Assembly (NCBI RefSeq): GCF_000814845.2
Contig: NZ_CP010431.2
Coordinates: forward strand, 4,340,001-4,404,000
Direction of reading: 5' to 3'
Length of the DNA: 64,000 nt
Source of the DNA: Pandoraea sputorum
GTDB lineage: Bacteria; Pseudomonadota; Gammaproteobacteria; Burkholderiales; Burkholderiaceae
Made by a program: the position numbers and the translations under genes. The notes beneath the pieces were generated by a model that was not told the origin of the DNA, made no database searches, and was given only the letters and a program-made list of their open reading frames with translations. Each line of letters begins with the position of its first letter. Within the stretch, counting starts at the first letter, position 1. Shown one piece after another: positions 9,058 through 17,910 of the stretch.

Positions 9058-9318
9058 ATGAAAAAGAAGATTGCTTTAGCGGCGTTTCTCGCAGTGCCCG
9101 GATCTTTCGCGATCCTCGCCCTCGCTTGTCTCCACCCTGTCCTGCGCCGTGAACTGGCCCGCGCAGCCGGGCTCGGCCCCGTCTTCGCCAACGTGTCGCG
9201 ACAAGTCGTCCTGCTCGCGCTCGTGTATCACCTGAACATGCATCACCGTCACCGCGAACGCGCCATGCGCGCCTGCCTCGCACGTGGTGGCGTCGATTGC
9301 GACGTCTTCGCACAGTAA
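9058..9318 (+). CDS. Possible small membrane-anchored protein antisense to the nas transcript tail
   Basis: An 86-residue reading frame from the ATG at 9058 opens with MKKKIALAAFLAVPGSFAIL, a good membrane or signal segment, then a basic, histidine-rich tail (LNMHHRHRERAMR). It lies within the untranslated 3' tail of the nitrate operon, converges with nasS and has no ribosome site, so it may not be a real gene. No family recognised. Confidence 0.35.
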   Translation: MKKKIALAAFLAVPGSFAILALACLHPVLRRELARAAGLGPVFANVSRQVVLLALVYHLNMHHRHRERAMRACLARGGVDCDVFAQ

Positions 9319-9327
9319 GACGTCCCC

Positions 9328-10518
9328 TCAGCGCGCCCGAATGGCGAACCCGTCGATGTAAGCCATCAGATCGGCGGCACTCGCCGCATCCCACCGGCGA
9401 CCATCGCACAGCACTTCGCCGGTAGCCTCGGACACCGCTGGCACCGCCTCGGCGCGCGCCGCCGCTGCGAACAGTTCGGTCTGATTCACTTCCGCCGCCG
9501 TTTGCGCGGCATGAACGACCGCATCGTCTCCCACCATCCCCCAACGTCGGTACTGCGAGACGAACCACATCCCGTCCGACGGATGGGGGTAATTCACCAC
9601 GCCACCGTCGAAGAAACTCACCGGTAACAGCGCGTGCCGCCCGGACAGCCGTCCGAAATCCCCAAGCAAACGCGCCGCGATCAGATCCCGCGGTGCCCCC
9701 ACCCACGCCGGTTCGGCCAGCCAGCCCGCAGCTTCCGCCCGGTGTCCCGGCTCGTCCAGCCACCGGCACGCGCTCAGCAGCGTGCGCACCAGCGCGTGCG
9801 CCGTCTTCGGATAACGGGTGACGAAGTCCCGCCGACTGGCGAGCACCTTTTCCGGATGATTCGGCCAGATATCGCTCGACACCGCGACGGTCCGCCCCAA
9901 CCCACGCGCCTGCGCCACCGCATGCCACGGCTCGCCGCAACAGAAACCGTCCAGCCCGCCCTCCTCCATCGCCGCGACCATGTGCGCGGGTGGAATCACC
10001 ATGCTCGCAATGTCGCGCAACGGATCGATGCCCTGCGCGGCGAACCAGTAATTCATGAACATCGCGTGCGTGCCCGTCGGGAACGTCTGTGCGAATACGG
10101 GCTTGCGACCGAGCGACGCCAATGCCTCACGCAAGTCGCCCGTCTCGGCGAGCGCATCGGCCAGCGACGGCGTCACCGTCACCGCCTGCCCGTTGCGGTT
10201 AAGCACCATCAGCACGGCCATGTCCTCACGCGGTCCGCCAATGCCCAGTTGCACGCCGTAGACCAGCCCATAAAGCGAATGCGCCGCGTCCAGTTCACCG
10301 GTGAGCAGCTTGTCGCGGATCGCCGCCCAGGACGCCTCCCGGCTCAACTCCAGCGTGAGCCCATGCTCGTGCCCCAGTTCCAGACGCTTCGCCACGACCA
10401 GCGGCGCGGCATCCGACAGCGCGACGAACCCCACGCGTAAATGACGCTTCTCGGGCGCCCCATCCGAACCCCGGTCCGGCGATGGCCCATCGGAGGCCAA
10501 CCATGATGACGTCGACAT
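9328..10518 (-). CDS. nasS: NasS, cytoplasmic nitrate sensor that restrains NasT
   Basis: This 396-residue protein has the NrtA/CmpA periplasmic-binding fold: LRVGFVALSDAAPLVVAKRLEL near residue 27, G-x-LDAAHSLYGLVYG, and F-P-x-GTHAMFMNYW. It lacks a signal peptide or lipobox, as expected for the soluble sensor NasS rather than a transporter subunit. In NasST systems NasS holds NasT inactive without nitrate and releases it when nitrate or nitrite binds. Its place 9 bp after nasT, and the NasT-type leader at the head of this operon, support that assignment over a transport role. No nrtB or nrtC permease genes are adjacent. Confidence 0.88.
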   Translation of the reverse strand: MSTSSWLASDGPSPDRGSDGAPEKRHLRVGFVALSDAAPLVVAKRLELGHEHGLTLELSREASWAAIRDKLLTGELDAAHSLYGLVYGVQLGIGGPREDMAVLMVLNRNGQAVTVTPSLADALAETGDLREALASLGRKPVFAQTFPTGTHAMFMNYWFAAQGIDPLRDIASMVIPPAHMVAAMEEGGLDGFCCGEPWHAVAQARGLGRTVAVSSDIWPNHPEKVLASRRDFVTRYPKTAHALVRTLLSACRWLDEPGHRAEAAGWLAEPAWVGAPRDLIAARLLGDFGRLSGRHALLPVSFFDGGVVNYPHPSDGMWFVSQYRRWGMVGDDAVVHAAQTAAEVNQTELFAAAARAEAVPAVSEATGEVLCDGRRWDAASAADLMAYIDGFAIRAR

Positions 10519-10527
10519 GTGCAGTGT

Positions 10528-11103
10528 CTATCCCAATAATTCGGCAATCGAGACGAGCTGGCGCGCCACTTCGACGAGCTTCTCGCCCTGATCCATCGCC
10601 CGTTTGCGCAGGATGGCGTAGGCCTCCTGCTCTGAAATCCGTCGCCGGTCCATGAGCAGCCGCTTGGCGCGGTCGATCAGCTTTCGGTCGGCCAGTTCGC
10701 TTTCCGCCTTGGCCAGCCGCGCGCGCAACTTCTCCTCGTGCGCAAAGCGCGCGAGCGCGACTTCGAGAATCGGTGCGAGACGGTCCGCCGCCAGCCCTTC
10801 GACGGAATACGCCGTCACCCCGGCGTCGACGGCCGCGCGGATGAGCGACTGATTGCCGTCAGCGGAAAACATCAGCACCGGACGCGGTGCGGCCGCATTC
10901 ATGACCGCCAGTTGCTCGAGCGTGTCGCGCGACGGCGACTCGGTATCGATGATGACCACATCCGGCCGCTCGCTCTCCACCACGCGCGGCAACGCCTGCG
11001 GCTTGGCGACCTCGGCCAGCATCTCGCATCCCAGACGCGCGAGCGCCGCCCGCAACTCGCCAATCGGCTTGTCGGTGTCGGTCACGAGCAGCACGCGCAG
11101 CAT
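10528..11103 (-). CDS. nasT: NasT, ANTAR-domain antitermination regulator
   Basis: This 191-residue protein has a receiver-like domain (LRVLLVTDTDKPIGELRAAL, PDVVIIDTESPSRD) followed by a C-terminal ANTAR RNA-binding domain. The ANTAR part runs LIDRAKRLLMDRRRISEQEAY-style with A-x-x-x-L-R-K-x-A-M-D, the helical hairpin that recognises paired hexaloop RNA hairpins. NasT prevents transcription termination in nitrate-assimilation leaders. I prefer the ATG at 11103 over the TTG at 11160, which would overlap cobA and add 19 atypical residues. Being inside the operon it regulates implies feedback. Its probable RNA target is visible upstream of nirB. Confidence 0.88.
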   Translation of the reverse strand: MLRVLLVTDTDKPIGELRAALARLGCEMLAEVAKPQALPRVVESERPDVVIIDTESPSRDTLEQLAVMNAAAPRPVLMFSADGNQSLIRAAVDAGVTAYSVEGLAADRLAPILEVALARFAHEEKLRARLAKAESELADRKLIDRAKRLLMDRRRISEQEAYAILRKRAMDQGEKLVEVARQLVSIAELLG

Positions 11104-11131
11104 GCCGTGCTCGCTCTTGGTGACGGGAACG

Positions 11132-11908
11132 TCAGGCGGCACGAGCGACAACTTCCTCAACGACCCCGCCCATCACCCCCATCCCACCCATCGCTACCGA
11201 CGCCTCACCCACGGCGCCGCCGACGAGCAAAATGGTCGGACTGGCGAAGCCCTGCGCGCGCACGTCGGCCGCCAGTTGCCCCAGCGTCGTCACCATGCGG
11301 CGCTCCTGCGGTGTGCCCGCCCACTGGACCGCGCCCGCCGGTGTGCCTGCATCGAGATGCGACAGCAACGTCGCGCTCAGTTCCTCCACCCGGTGCAGTC
11401 CCATGTATATCGCCAGCGTGGTGCCCGCCGCGGCGAGCGCCGCCCAGTTCGGTGCACTGCCGTCCTGCCGATGCGCGGTGACGAAGGTCACGCCCGCGCA
11501 GTGATCGCGGTGCGTGAGCGACATGCCGAGACCGGCCGCCGCCGCGAACGCCGACGAGATGCCGTTGACGATCTCGACCGGCACGCCCGCACGCCGCAAC
11601 GCCGTCATCTCCTCGCCCGCGCGGCCGAACATCAACGCGTCGCCGCCCTTGACCCGCACGACATGCGCGCCGCGCTTCGCGAAACGGCACATCATTCGTT
11701 CGATGAACGCCTGCGGCGTCGAGCGGCAACCGCCGCGCTTGCCCACGGCAATCACGCGCGCCTGCGGTGCGAGCGTGGCGATCTCGGGATTGGCCAGATC
11801 GTCCACGAGCAAAACGTCGGCCTCGCCGAGCACGCGTGCCGCGCGCATCGTCAGCAGATCGAGCGCGCCAGGCCCGGCGCTGAGCAGAGTGACTTTGCCG
11901 TTCTTCAT
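11132..11908 (-). CDS. cobA: Uroporphyrinogen-III C-methyltransferase (SUMT)
   Basis: This 258-residue enzyme methylates uroporphyrinogen III at C2 and C7 with SAM to give precorrin-2, the first dedicated step to sirohaem. Seen motifs: VTLLSAGPGALDLLT (the GPGD loop, here with A for D), VRVKGGDALMFGRAGEE, the G-I-S-S-A-F-A-A segment and the LTHRDHCAGVTFVTAHR segment. Its place between nasA and nasT fits supply of sirohaem to NirB. The stand-alone length shows it is not a CysG fusion, so the dehydrogenase/chelatase must be encoded elsewhere. Confidence 0.9.
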   Translation of the reverse strand: MKNGKVTLLSAGPGALDLLTMRAARVLGEADVLLVDDLANPEIATLAPQARVIAVGKRGGCRSTPQAFIERMMCRFAKRGAHVVRVKGGDALMFGRAGEEMTALRRAGVPVEIVNGISSAFAAAAGLGMSLTHRDHCAGVTFVTAHRQDGSAPNWAALAAAGTTLAIYMGLHRVEELSATLLSHLDAGTPAGAVQWAGTPQERRMVTTLGQLAADVRAQGFASPTILLVGGAVGEASVAMGGMGVMGGVVEEVVARAA

Positions 11909-11973
11909 GATCGTTCTCCCTTGAATCCTTCACATCCTCGATGTCGTGCATGGGTGCTCGGCGCTCACCAAAC

Positions 11974-14688
11974 TCAGGCCGCGCTCGTCGTCACCGCCGA
12001 CGAGATCCCGACTGACGCCACACACATGCGCTGCAACTCGGGCACGCACGAACCGCAAACGGTGCCGCAGCCGAGCTTCGCCTTGAGTTGCGCGACGTCG
12101 GCACCGGCGGCAATCGCCGCGTCGATGCTCGACGCCGTCACCGACTTGCACTGACAGACGGTGCGATCTCGCGGCACCGCCGGTCCGCTATCTGCCACGA
12201 ACACCGCGTGACGTGCGCGGGTCCACGGCGACGCGCCTTTCACGCGCGCCAGCAACGTTGTCGATCCAGCGACATCCGCCTCACTGCCCGCGACCAGCAC
12301 GCCGTCGATGAGCGTGTCGCGCCACGCGACGCGCTTGGTCATCGCCCGGCGCGCGTCGCGATACTCCAGCAGCGATTCGTCTCGCGGCAGGGCCAACGCC
12401 GTATGCAGACGCTCCAGCCAATCGGCATCCGGCTCGGCATCCGCGGCCGTCACTACCAGCCGGTCGTCGCCCTCCAGGCGCACCGTCGCAAACCGACGCT
12501 GCGCGAGCAACGGCTGCACGGCCGCATGCAGTTGCAGCGCATCGCCACGACGCACCGCCGCCACGCGCCACGGCAACGTCACGGGTTCGACACGCACCGC
12601 TGCATGCTTCAATTCCGGTTGCTTCGAGTATTTGTCGACGGCACCGATCGTAGTGTCGTTCACGCCACCGCCGCCGAGAAACTGACCGCTCCAGTGCATC
12701 GGGACGAACACCGTGCCCGAGGCCACGTCCTCGCTCACCGTCAGCATCAGCACCCGCTCGCCGCGACGGCTCGACATGCGCACGAAATCGCCCGCCCGCA
12801 GGCTGCGACGCGCCGCATCCGCCGGATGCATCGTCAGCGCCGGTTCAGGCGCATGCTCGAACAACTGCCCCACGCGTCCCGTGCGGCTCATGCCGTGCCA
12901 CTGATCGCGCAACCGTCCCGTAATCAGACGCAGCGGATGTCGCGCATTGATCGGCTCAGCCACCGGCCGATACTCGAACGCGTGAAAGCGCGCACGGCCG
13001 TCGCCGGTCGCGTACACGCCGTCCTCATAGCGCCGCGCCGCGCCGCGCGCTGCGCCCGCCGGATACGGCCACTGCTGCGGACCGTCGCGCTCCAGCAAGG
13101 CGTAATCGATGCCGCCGATATCGAGATCACGGCCGAGCGTGAGCGCGCGATGCTCGTCAAAGATCGTCTCGATGGACGAAAACGCGAACGGCTCGGGTAA
13201 CGCGTCGAGCTTCGGTGCGAGACGCCTCGCCACTTCGCTCGCAATCCACCAGTCGGCACGCGCATCGCCCGGTGCGGAGATCGCCGCACGCACACGAGAA
13301 ATTCGGCGCTCGGAATTCGTGACGGTACCGGACTTCTCGCCCCAACTCGCAGCGGGCAGCAGCACATCCGCGTAGGGCACCGTATCCGTCTGATGAAACG
13401 CTTCCTGCACGACGACGAACTCCGCCGTTGCCAGCGCTTCACGCACGCGAGCGCTGTCCGGCATCGAATGCACAGGGTTCGTACAGGCAATCCAGATCGC
13501 CTTGATGCGCCCGTCGCGCACCGCGTCGAACATCTCCACGGCGGGCAGACCCGGCGTATCGGAGAGTCCCTGCACGCCCCAGAGCTGTTCGACTTCGGCG
13601 CGATGGGCCGCATTGCCGATATCGCGATGCGCGGCGAGCATGGTGGCCAGTCCGCCGACTTCGCGTCCGCCCATGGCGTTGGGCTGACCGGTCAGCGAGA
13701 ACGGCCCGGCACCGGCGCGTCCGATCTGCCCGGTCGCCAGATGCAGATGAATGAGCGCGAGGTTCTTCTCCGTGCCGTGGCTCGATTGGTTGAGTCCCAT
13801 GCAATACAGCGAGAGCGCCGCCGGACTCTCTCCGAACCAGTCTGCTGCCTGACGCAACGCCGACTCTTCGATGCCGCAGATGTCCGCGACCAACTGCGGC
13901 GGGTAAGCACGCAACACTTGCTTCAGAGCGTCGAACCCTTCCGTATGCGCATCGATATAACGACGGTCGATGCGTCCTTCCCAGATAAGGTGGTGCAGCA
14001 TGCCGTGAAACAGGGCGACGTCGGTGCCCGGCACGATCGCCAGATGCAAATCCGCCATCGCCGCCGTATCGGTGCGGCGCGGATCGACCACGATCCAGCG
14101 AATCGACGGGTCGCGCGCCTTCGCCGCTTCCAGACGCCGGAACAGCACCGGATGCGCATACGCCATGTTGCTGCCCGCGAAGATCACCGTGCGCGCGGCT
14201 TCGAGATCGTCGTAGCACGTGGGCGGGCCGTCGGCACCGAGCGCCATCTTGTACGCGCTCACGGCGCTCGACATGCAAAGTCGCGAGTTCGTATCGATGT
14301 TGTTGGTGCGCACCAGCCCTTTCGCAAGCTTGTTGAAGACGTAATAGTCCTCGGTCAGCAGTTGCCCCGAGACGTAGAACGCCACCGAGTCCGGTCCGTG
14401 ACGACGGATGACGTCGGCAAAGCGCGACGCCACGGTTTCCAGCGCGGCGTCCCACGTCGCGGGGACACGCCCGGCATCGCGCGTGGCGCGCATCTCGGGC
14501 ATCAGCACACGTCCGGCGAGCGATTGTGCTGTCAGCGGCAGCGTCATGCCCTTGCTGCACAGCCGCCCGTAGTTCGCCGGATGGTCCGGGTCGCCCTGCA
14601 CACCGACGATGCGCTCGCCGTCGCTCTCGACGAGCATGCCGCAACCGACGCCGCAGTAGCAGCAGGTGGTTTGCGTGAGGGTTGTCAT
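11974..14688 (-). CDS. nasA: Assimilatory nitrate reductase catalytic subunit
   Basis: This 904-residue molybdenum-bisMGD enzyme reduces nitrate to nitrite in the cytoplasm. The N-terminal [4Fe-4S] ligands are in TTCCYCGVGCGM with C-SKG about 40 residues on. The molybdopterin oxidoreductase core and dinucleotide-binding domain follow (ITGRLRDQWHGMSRTGRV). A C-terminal BFD-like [2Fe-2S] domain shows VCQCKSVT and GCGTVCGSCVPEL. That extra domain is typical of the Klebsiella and proteobacterial NasA type, which takes electrons from a partner reductase. No separate NasC-like reductase gene lies here. GGAG sits five bases before the ATG. The gene is 79 bp downstream of nirD. Confidence 0.95.
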   Translation of the reverse strand: MTTLTQTTCCYCGVGCGMLVESDGERIVGVQGDPDHPANYGRLCSKGMTLPLTAQSLAGRVLMPEMRATRDAGRVPATWDAALETVASRFADVIRRHGPDSVAFYVSGQLLTEDYYVFNKLAKGLVRTNNIDTNSRLCMSSAVSAYKMALGADGPPTCYDDLEAARTVIFAGSNMAYAHPVLFRRLEAAKARDPSIRWIVVDPRRTDTAAMADLHLAIVPGTDVALFHGMLHHLIWEGRIDRRYIDAHTEGFDALKQVLRAYPPQLVADICGIEESALRQAADWFGESPAALSLYCMGLNQSSHGTEKNLALIHLHLATGQIGRAGAGPFSLTGQPNAMGGREVGGLATMLAAHRDIGNAAHRAEVEQLWGVQGLSDTPGLPAVEMFDAVRDGRIKAIWIACTNPVHSMPDSARVREALATAEFVVVQEAFHQTDTVPYADVLLPAASWGEKSGTVTNSERRISRVRAAISAPGDARADWWIASEVARRLAPKLDALPEPFAFSSIETIFDEHRALTLGRDLDIGGIDYALLERDGPQQWPYPAGAARGAARRYEDGVYATGDGRARFHAFEYRPVAEPINARHPLRLITGRLRDQWHGMSRTGRVGQLFEHAPEPALTMHPADAARRSLRAGDFVRMSSRRGERVLMLTVSEDVASGTVFVPMHWSGQFLGGGGVNDTTIGAVDKYSKQPELKHAAVRVEPVTLPWRVAAVRRGDALQLHAAVQPLLAQRRFATVRLEGDDRLVVTAADAEPDADWLERLHTALALPRDESLLEYRDARRAMTKRVAWRDTLIDGVLVAGSEADVAGSTTLLARVKGASPWTRARHAVFVADSGPAVPRDRTVCQCKSVTASSIDAAIAAGADVAQLKAKLGCGTVCGSCVPELQRMCVASVGISSAVTTSAA

Positions 14689-14767
14689 GGGAACTCCGGC
14701 GCTTGTGGGTGGGTGTCGTGGGTGATACGAGGGACGGAAGCGAGAGGCGGTAAAAAGGCGGCGACCG

Positions 14768-15133
14768 TCAGGCCGCGACCGTCTCGGCCGCGGAGGTGCT
14801 TACCGTCTCGTCAATCGACAGATACACCTCGCCCGCGTCGACCCTCACCGGGAAGCGCTGCGCGCAGCCGACGTCCGGTGCGCAGGCTTCGCCCGTCGTC
14901 AGATCGATGTTCCAGGCGTGCAGCGGACACGTCACCTTCTCGCCGTGCACGATGCCCTGCGACAACGCGCCGCCTTTGTGCGGGCACTTGTCGCGCAGGG
15001 CGAAGACGTTGTCGCTCTCGGTGCGAAACAGCGCGATGTTGCCGCTTGCGTGGTTCAGCACGCGCGTGCCCAGACGCGGGATCGCGTTCACGTCGCAGAC
15101 ATGCAGCCAGATCGGTTGGGATGGCGTCGTCAT
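14768..15133 (-). CDS. nirD: Nitrite reductase (NADH) small subunit
   Basis: This 121-residue Rieske-fold subunit pairs with NirB. The cluster-binding boxes C-PHKGG and C-PLHAWNI are intact. That is worth noting because some NirD proteins have lost them. It starts 9 bp after nirB and belongs to the same transcript. Confidence 0.93.
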   Translation of the reverse strand: MTTPSQPIWLHVCDVNAIPRLGTRVLNHASGNIALFRTESDNVFALRDKCPHKGGALSQGIVHGEKVTCPLHAWNIDLTTGEACAPDVGCAQRFPVRVDAGEVYLSIDETVSTSAAETVAA

Positions 15134-15142
15134 GGAAACTCC

Positions 15143-17626
15143 TCAGACAGTCGTGGTTTCGGTTGCGACATCGGCTGACGTCGTACTCTGCGCCGTCGCC
15201 ATCGCTGTAAGCGGCCGGTACTCGTTGGCCTGCGCGCCGTTGATACGCGCCTGCCACGGGTCGGGCAGTCCGTCGAGCGCGAACAACAGACGCTCGTACA
15301 GTGCCCGGCGATTGGCGGCGTCCGCCACCACGCGCTGCTTCACGTAATCGAGGCCCACCCGGTCGAGGTAATGCACCGTGCGGTCGAGGTAGTAAGCTTC
15401 CTCGCGATACAACTGAAGGAACGCGCCGGTGTACTCCTTGACCTCCTCGGCCGTCTTCACCTTCACGAGGAACTGCGCCACTTCCGTCTTGATGCCGCCG
15501 TTGCCCCCCACATACAACTCCCAGCCCGAGTCGACGGCGATCACACCCACGTCCTTGATCCCGGCTTCGGCGCAGTTGCGCGGGCAGCCCGACACGGCCA
15601 GCTTCACCTTGTGCGGTGACCACATGTTCGCGAGCATCGTCTCCAGATCGATGCCCATCTGCGTGCTGTTCTGCGTGCCGAAGCGGCAGAACTCGCTGCC
15701 CACACACGTCTTCACCGTGCGGATCGACTTGCCGTAAGCGTGCCCAGAGGGCATGCCCAGATCGCGCCACACATTCACCAGATCGTCCTTCTTCACGCCG
15801 AGCAAGTCGATGCGCTGACCGCCCGTGACCTTGACCATCGGAATCTGATACTTGTCCGCCACGTCGGCAATGCGGCGCAGTTCGCTCGCATTCGTCACGC
15901 CGCCCTTCATCTGCGGGATGACGGAGAACGTGTTGTCTTTCTGGATGTTGGCATGCACGCGTTCGTTGACGAAGCGGCTTTGCGGATCGTCCACCGCTTC
16001 CTTCGGCCATGTGCTGAGCATGTAGTAGTTCAGCGCCGGACGACACGTTGCGCAGCCGTTGGGCGTGCGCCATTCGAGGAAGTCGAAGGCGGCGCGGTGC
16101 GTGGTCAGGCGATGCTCGCGCACCGCGCGACGCACATCCGCATGCGACAGGTCGGTGCAGCCGCACACGGCCTTCTCCTTCGGCGCGGCGTCGTAGGTCG
16201 AGCCGAGCGTGCTCATCAGCATCTGTTCGCACAGACCCGCACACGAGCCGCAGGAACTGGCGGCCTTGGTGTGCTTCTTCACTTCGTCGAGCGTGAACAG
16301 GCCCTTCTCCGTGATGGCCTTCACGATGGTGCCTTTGCAAACGCCATTGCAGCCGCAGACTTCATCGGTGTCGGCCATGGCCGACGCGCGGTTCTGCCCT
16401 TGCGTGCCGACGTCGCCCACACTCGACTCGCCGAACATGATGCGCTCGCGCAACTCCCCCAGCGTGCGCCCTTCGCGCAGCAGCTTGAAGTACCACGCGC
16501 CGTCGGCCGTGTCGCCATACAGACACGCGCCGACGAGCTTGTCGTCGCGAATCACAAGCTTCTTGTAGACGCCGCTCGCCGGGTCCGACAGCACGATTTC
16601 CTCCGTGCCTTCGCCGCCCAGAAAGTCGCCCGCCGAGAACAGATCGATGCCCGTGACCTTGAGCTTGGTGGAGAGCACCGAGCCGCGATAGCTGCCGATG
16701 CCCATCAACGCGAGGTGATTTGCGCAGACCTTGGCCTGCTCGAACAACGGCGCAACGAGACCGTACGCCACGCCGCGATGGCTCACGCATTCGCCCACGG
16801 CGTAGATGCGCGGATCGTAAGTTTGCAGCGTGTCCGACACCACGATGCCGCGTGCGCAGTGCAAACCGGCCGCTTCCGCCAGCGTGGTATTCGGACGAAT
16901 ACCGGCGGCCATCACCACGAGATCCGCCGCGATTTCGTCGCCGTTGCTGAACCGCACGGCGCGCACGCAGCGGTTGTCGTCACCGAGAATCTCCGTCGTC
17001 TGATGCGACAGACGGAACGCAAGGCCGCGCGCTTCGAGCGACTGTTGCAGCAGCTTGCCCGCCGTGCTGTCGAGCTGACGCTCGAGCAGCGTGTCGGCCA
17101 GGTGCACGACCGTGACGTCCATGCCGCGCAGTTTCAGGCCATTGGCCGCTTCGAGCCCGAGCAATCCACCCCCGATCACCACCGCGTGACGCTTCACTTT
17201 GGCCGTCTCGATCATGATTTCGGTGTCGCGAATGTCGCGATAGCTGATCACGCCATCGAGATCCTTGCCCGGCACCGGCAGAATGAACGGGCTGGAGCCG
17301 GTCGCGATAAGCAGACGGTCGTAGGGCGCTTCTGTGCCGTCGGCACAGCGCACCACGCGGCAACGCCGGTCGATTTGGCTGACCTCGCGGCCGAGGTGCA
17401 GCGTGATGCCCTTCTCCGCATACCAGTTGAGCGGATTGAGCACGATGTCCTTGAACGCCTGCTCGCCAGCGAGCACCGGCGAGAGCAGGATGCGGTTGTA
17501 GTTCGGATGCGGCTCGGCGCCGAACACGGTGATGTCGTATTGGTTCGGTGCAATCTCAAGCAGCTCTTCGAGCGTGCGGATGCCGGCCATGCCGTTGCCA
17601 ATGACGACCAGACGAGGTTTGCGCAT
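15143..17626 (-). CDS. nirB: Nitrite reductase (NADH) large subunit
   Basis: This 827-residue sirohaem enzyme reduces nitrite to ammonium with six electrons from NADH. Domains in order: FAD-binding (VVIGNGMAGIRTLEEL), NAD-binding (AVVIGGGLLGLEAA), two BFD-type [2Fe-2S] segments (CGCNGVCKG with CGSCAGLC; CGCTDLSH with NGCATCRPAL), then the sirohaem/[4Fe-4S] domain with TCVGSEFCRFG and VSGCPRNCAE. The ATG at 17626 has AGGAGA seven bases upstream. An upstream in-frame ATG at 17785 would translate the leader RNA and is rejected. First gene of the nitrate operon. Confidence 0.95.
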   Translation of the reverse strand: MRKPRLVVIGNGMAGIRTLEELLEIAPNQYDITVFGAEPHPNYNRILLSPVLAGEQAFKDIVLNPLNWYAEKGITLHLGREVSQIDRRCRVVRCADGTEAPYDRLLIATGSSPFILPVPGKDLDGVISYRDIRDTEIMIETAKVKRHAVVIGGGLLGLEAANGLKLRGMDVTVVHLADTLLERQLDSTAGKLLQQSLEARGLAFRLSHQTTEILGDDNRCVRAVRFSNGDEIAADLVVMAAGIRPNTTLAEAAGLHCARGIVVSDTLQTYDPRIYAVGECVSHRGVAYGLVAPLFEQAKVCANHLALMGIGSYRGSVLSTKLKVTGIDLFSAGDFLGGEGTEEIVLSDPASGVYKKLVIRDDKLVGACLYGDTADGAWYFKLLREGRTLGELRERIMFGESSVGDVGTQGQNRASAMADTDEVCGCNGVCKGTIVKAITEKGLFTLDEVKKHTKAASSCGSCAGLCEQMLMSTLGSTYDAAPKEKAVCGCTDLSHADVRRAVREHRLTTHRAAFDFLEWRTPNGCATCRPALNYYMLSTWPKEAVDDPQSRFVNERVHANIQKDNTFSVIPQMKGGVTNASELRRIADVADKYQIPMVKVTGGQRIDLLGVKKDDLVNVWRDLGMPSGHAYGKSIRTVKTCVGSEFCRFGTQNSTQMGIDLETMLANMWSPHKVKLAVSGCPRNCAEAGIKDVGVIAVDSGWELYVGGNGGIKTEVAQFLVKVKTAEEVKEYTGAFLQLYREEAYYLDRTVHYLDRVGLDYVKQRVVADAANRRALYERLLFALDGLPDPWQARINGAQANEYRPLTAMATAQSTTSADVATETTTV

Positions 17627-17658
17627 GCTGTCTTCTCCTGTTGCGCCTGCAGCGCCCG

Positions 17659-17706
17659 AAAAACAAAACGGCGTCCGTCCGTGCCGAAGCACAGAGGGAC
17701 GCCGTT
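17659..17706 (-). terminator. Leader terminator upstream of nirB (attenuator)
   Basis: On the minus strand a 10-bp stem AACGGCGTCC / GGACGCCGTT encloses a GTGC-TTCG-GCAC inner hairpin and is followed by TTTTGTTTTT-type T-rich sequence ending at 17659. It sits 33 bp before the nirB start, where it would abort transcription. Its 5' arm is shared with the P2 antiterminator hairpin. Confidence 0.8.
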
Positions 17707-17784
17707 GTCCTGTGGGTACGTCGCAGGCTGTCCCGCCCGACGTCGCACCTGAATTCGTTGCCGGCGACGCCTTTGCCGCTGGCA
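17690..17784 (-). promoter_or_regulatory. Candidate NasT (ANTAR) antiterminator RNA, hairpins P1 and P2
   Basis: P1 (17759-17784) pairs TGCC-A-GCGGC with GTCGC-C-GGCA around the hexaloop AAAGGC. P2 (17690-17714) pairs CACA-GGAC with GTCC-(CTC)-TGTG around the hexaloop AACGGC. Both loops have A at position 1 and G at position 4, the ANTAR recognition pattern. P2 consumes the 5' arm of the terminator (17697-17706), so P2 and terminator exclude each other. An extra hairpin (17720-17758) may form between them. NasT encoded in the same operon is the expected ligand. Confidence 0.78.
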
Positions 17785-17793
17785 CTAACGCTT

Positions 17794-17811
17794 ACGCAAC
17801 AAGCGTGCCAG
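17794..17811 (-). promoter_or_regulatory. Sigma-54 promoter of the nitrate operon
   Basis: The minus strand reads CTGGCACGCTTGTTGCGT, a near-perfect match to the sigma-54 consensus (TGGCACG, four bases, TTGC). The -24 GG is at 17809-17808 and the -12 GC at 17797-17796, predicting a start near 17784, exactly at the foot of hairpin P1. Confidence 0.82.
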
Positions 17812-17910
17812 GCCGCACTAGATCATCGGCAATGCCACATCGGGCAAGGAAAAGAAGTCAGACTGTCTATGGGAATCGTCCGATAAATCTGCGCTACATC
17901 ACCCAACTTC

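Noticed and set aside
13393..15210. 605-codon open frame antisense to nasA and nirD
   Set aside because: Same shadow character. It crosses two genes with intact catalytic motifs and the spacer between them.
15740..17752. 670-codon open frame antisense to nirB
   Set aside because: It mirrors a complete, motif-rich nirB. Its translation is Arg/His/Ala-rich without any domain, as expected from a high-GC shadow frame.
17627..17785. Longer NirB starting at 17785
   Set aside because: The extra codons coincide with the antiterminator/terminator leader. ATG 17626 has AGGAGA at ideal spacing and starts the FAD-binding fold correctly.
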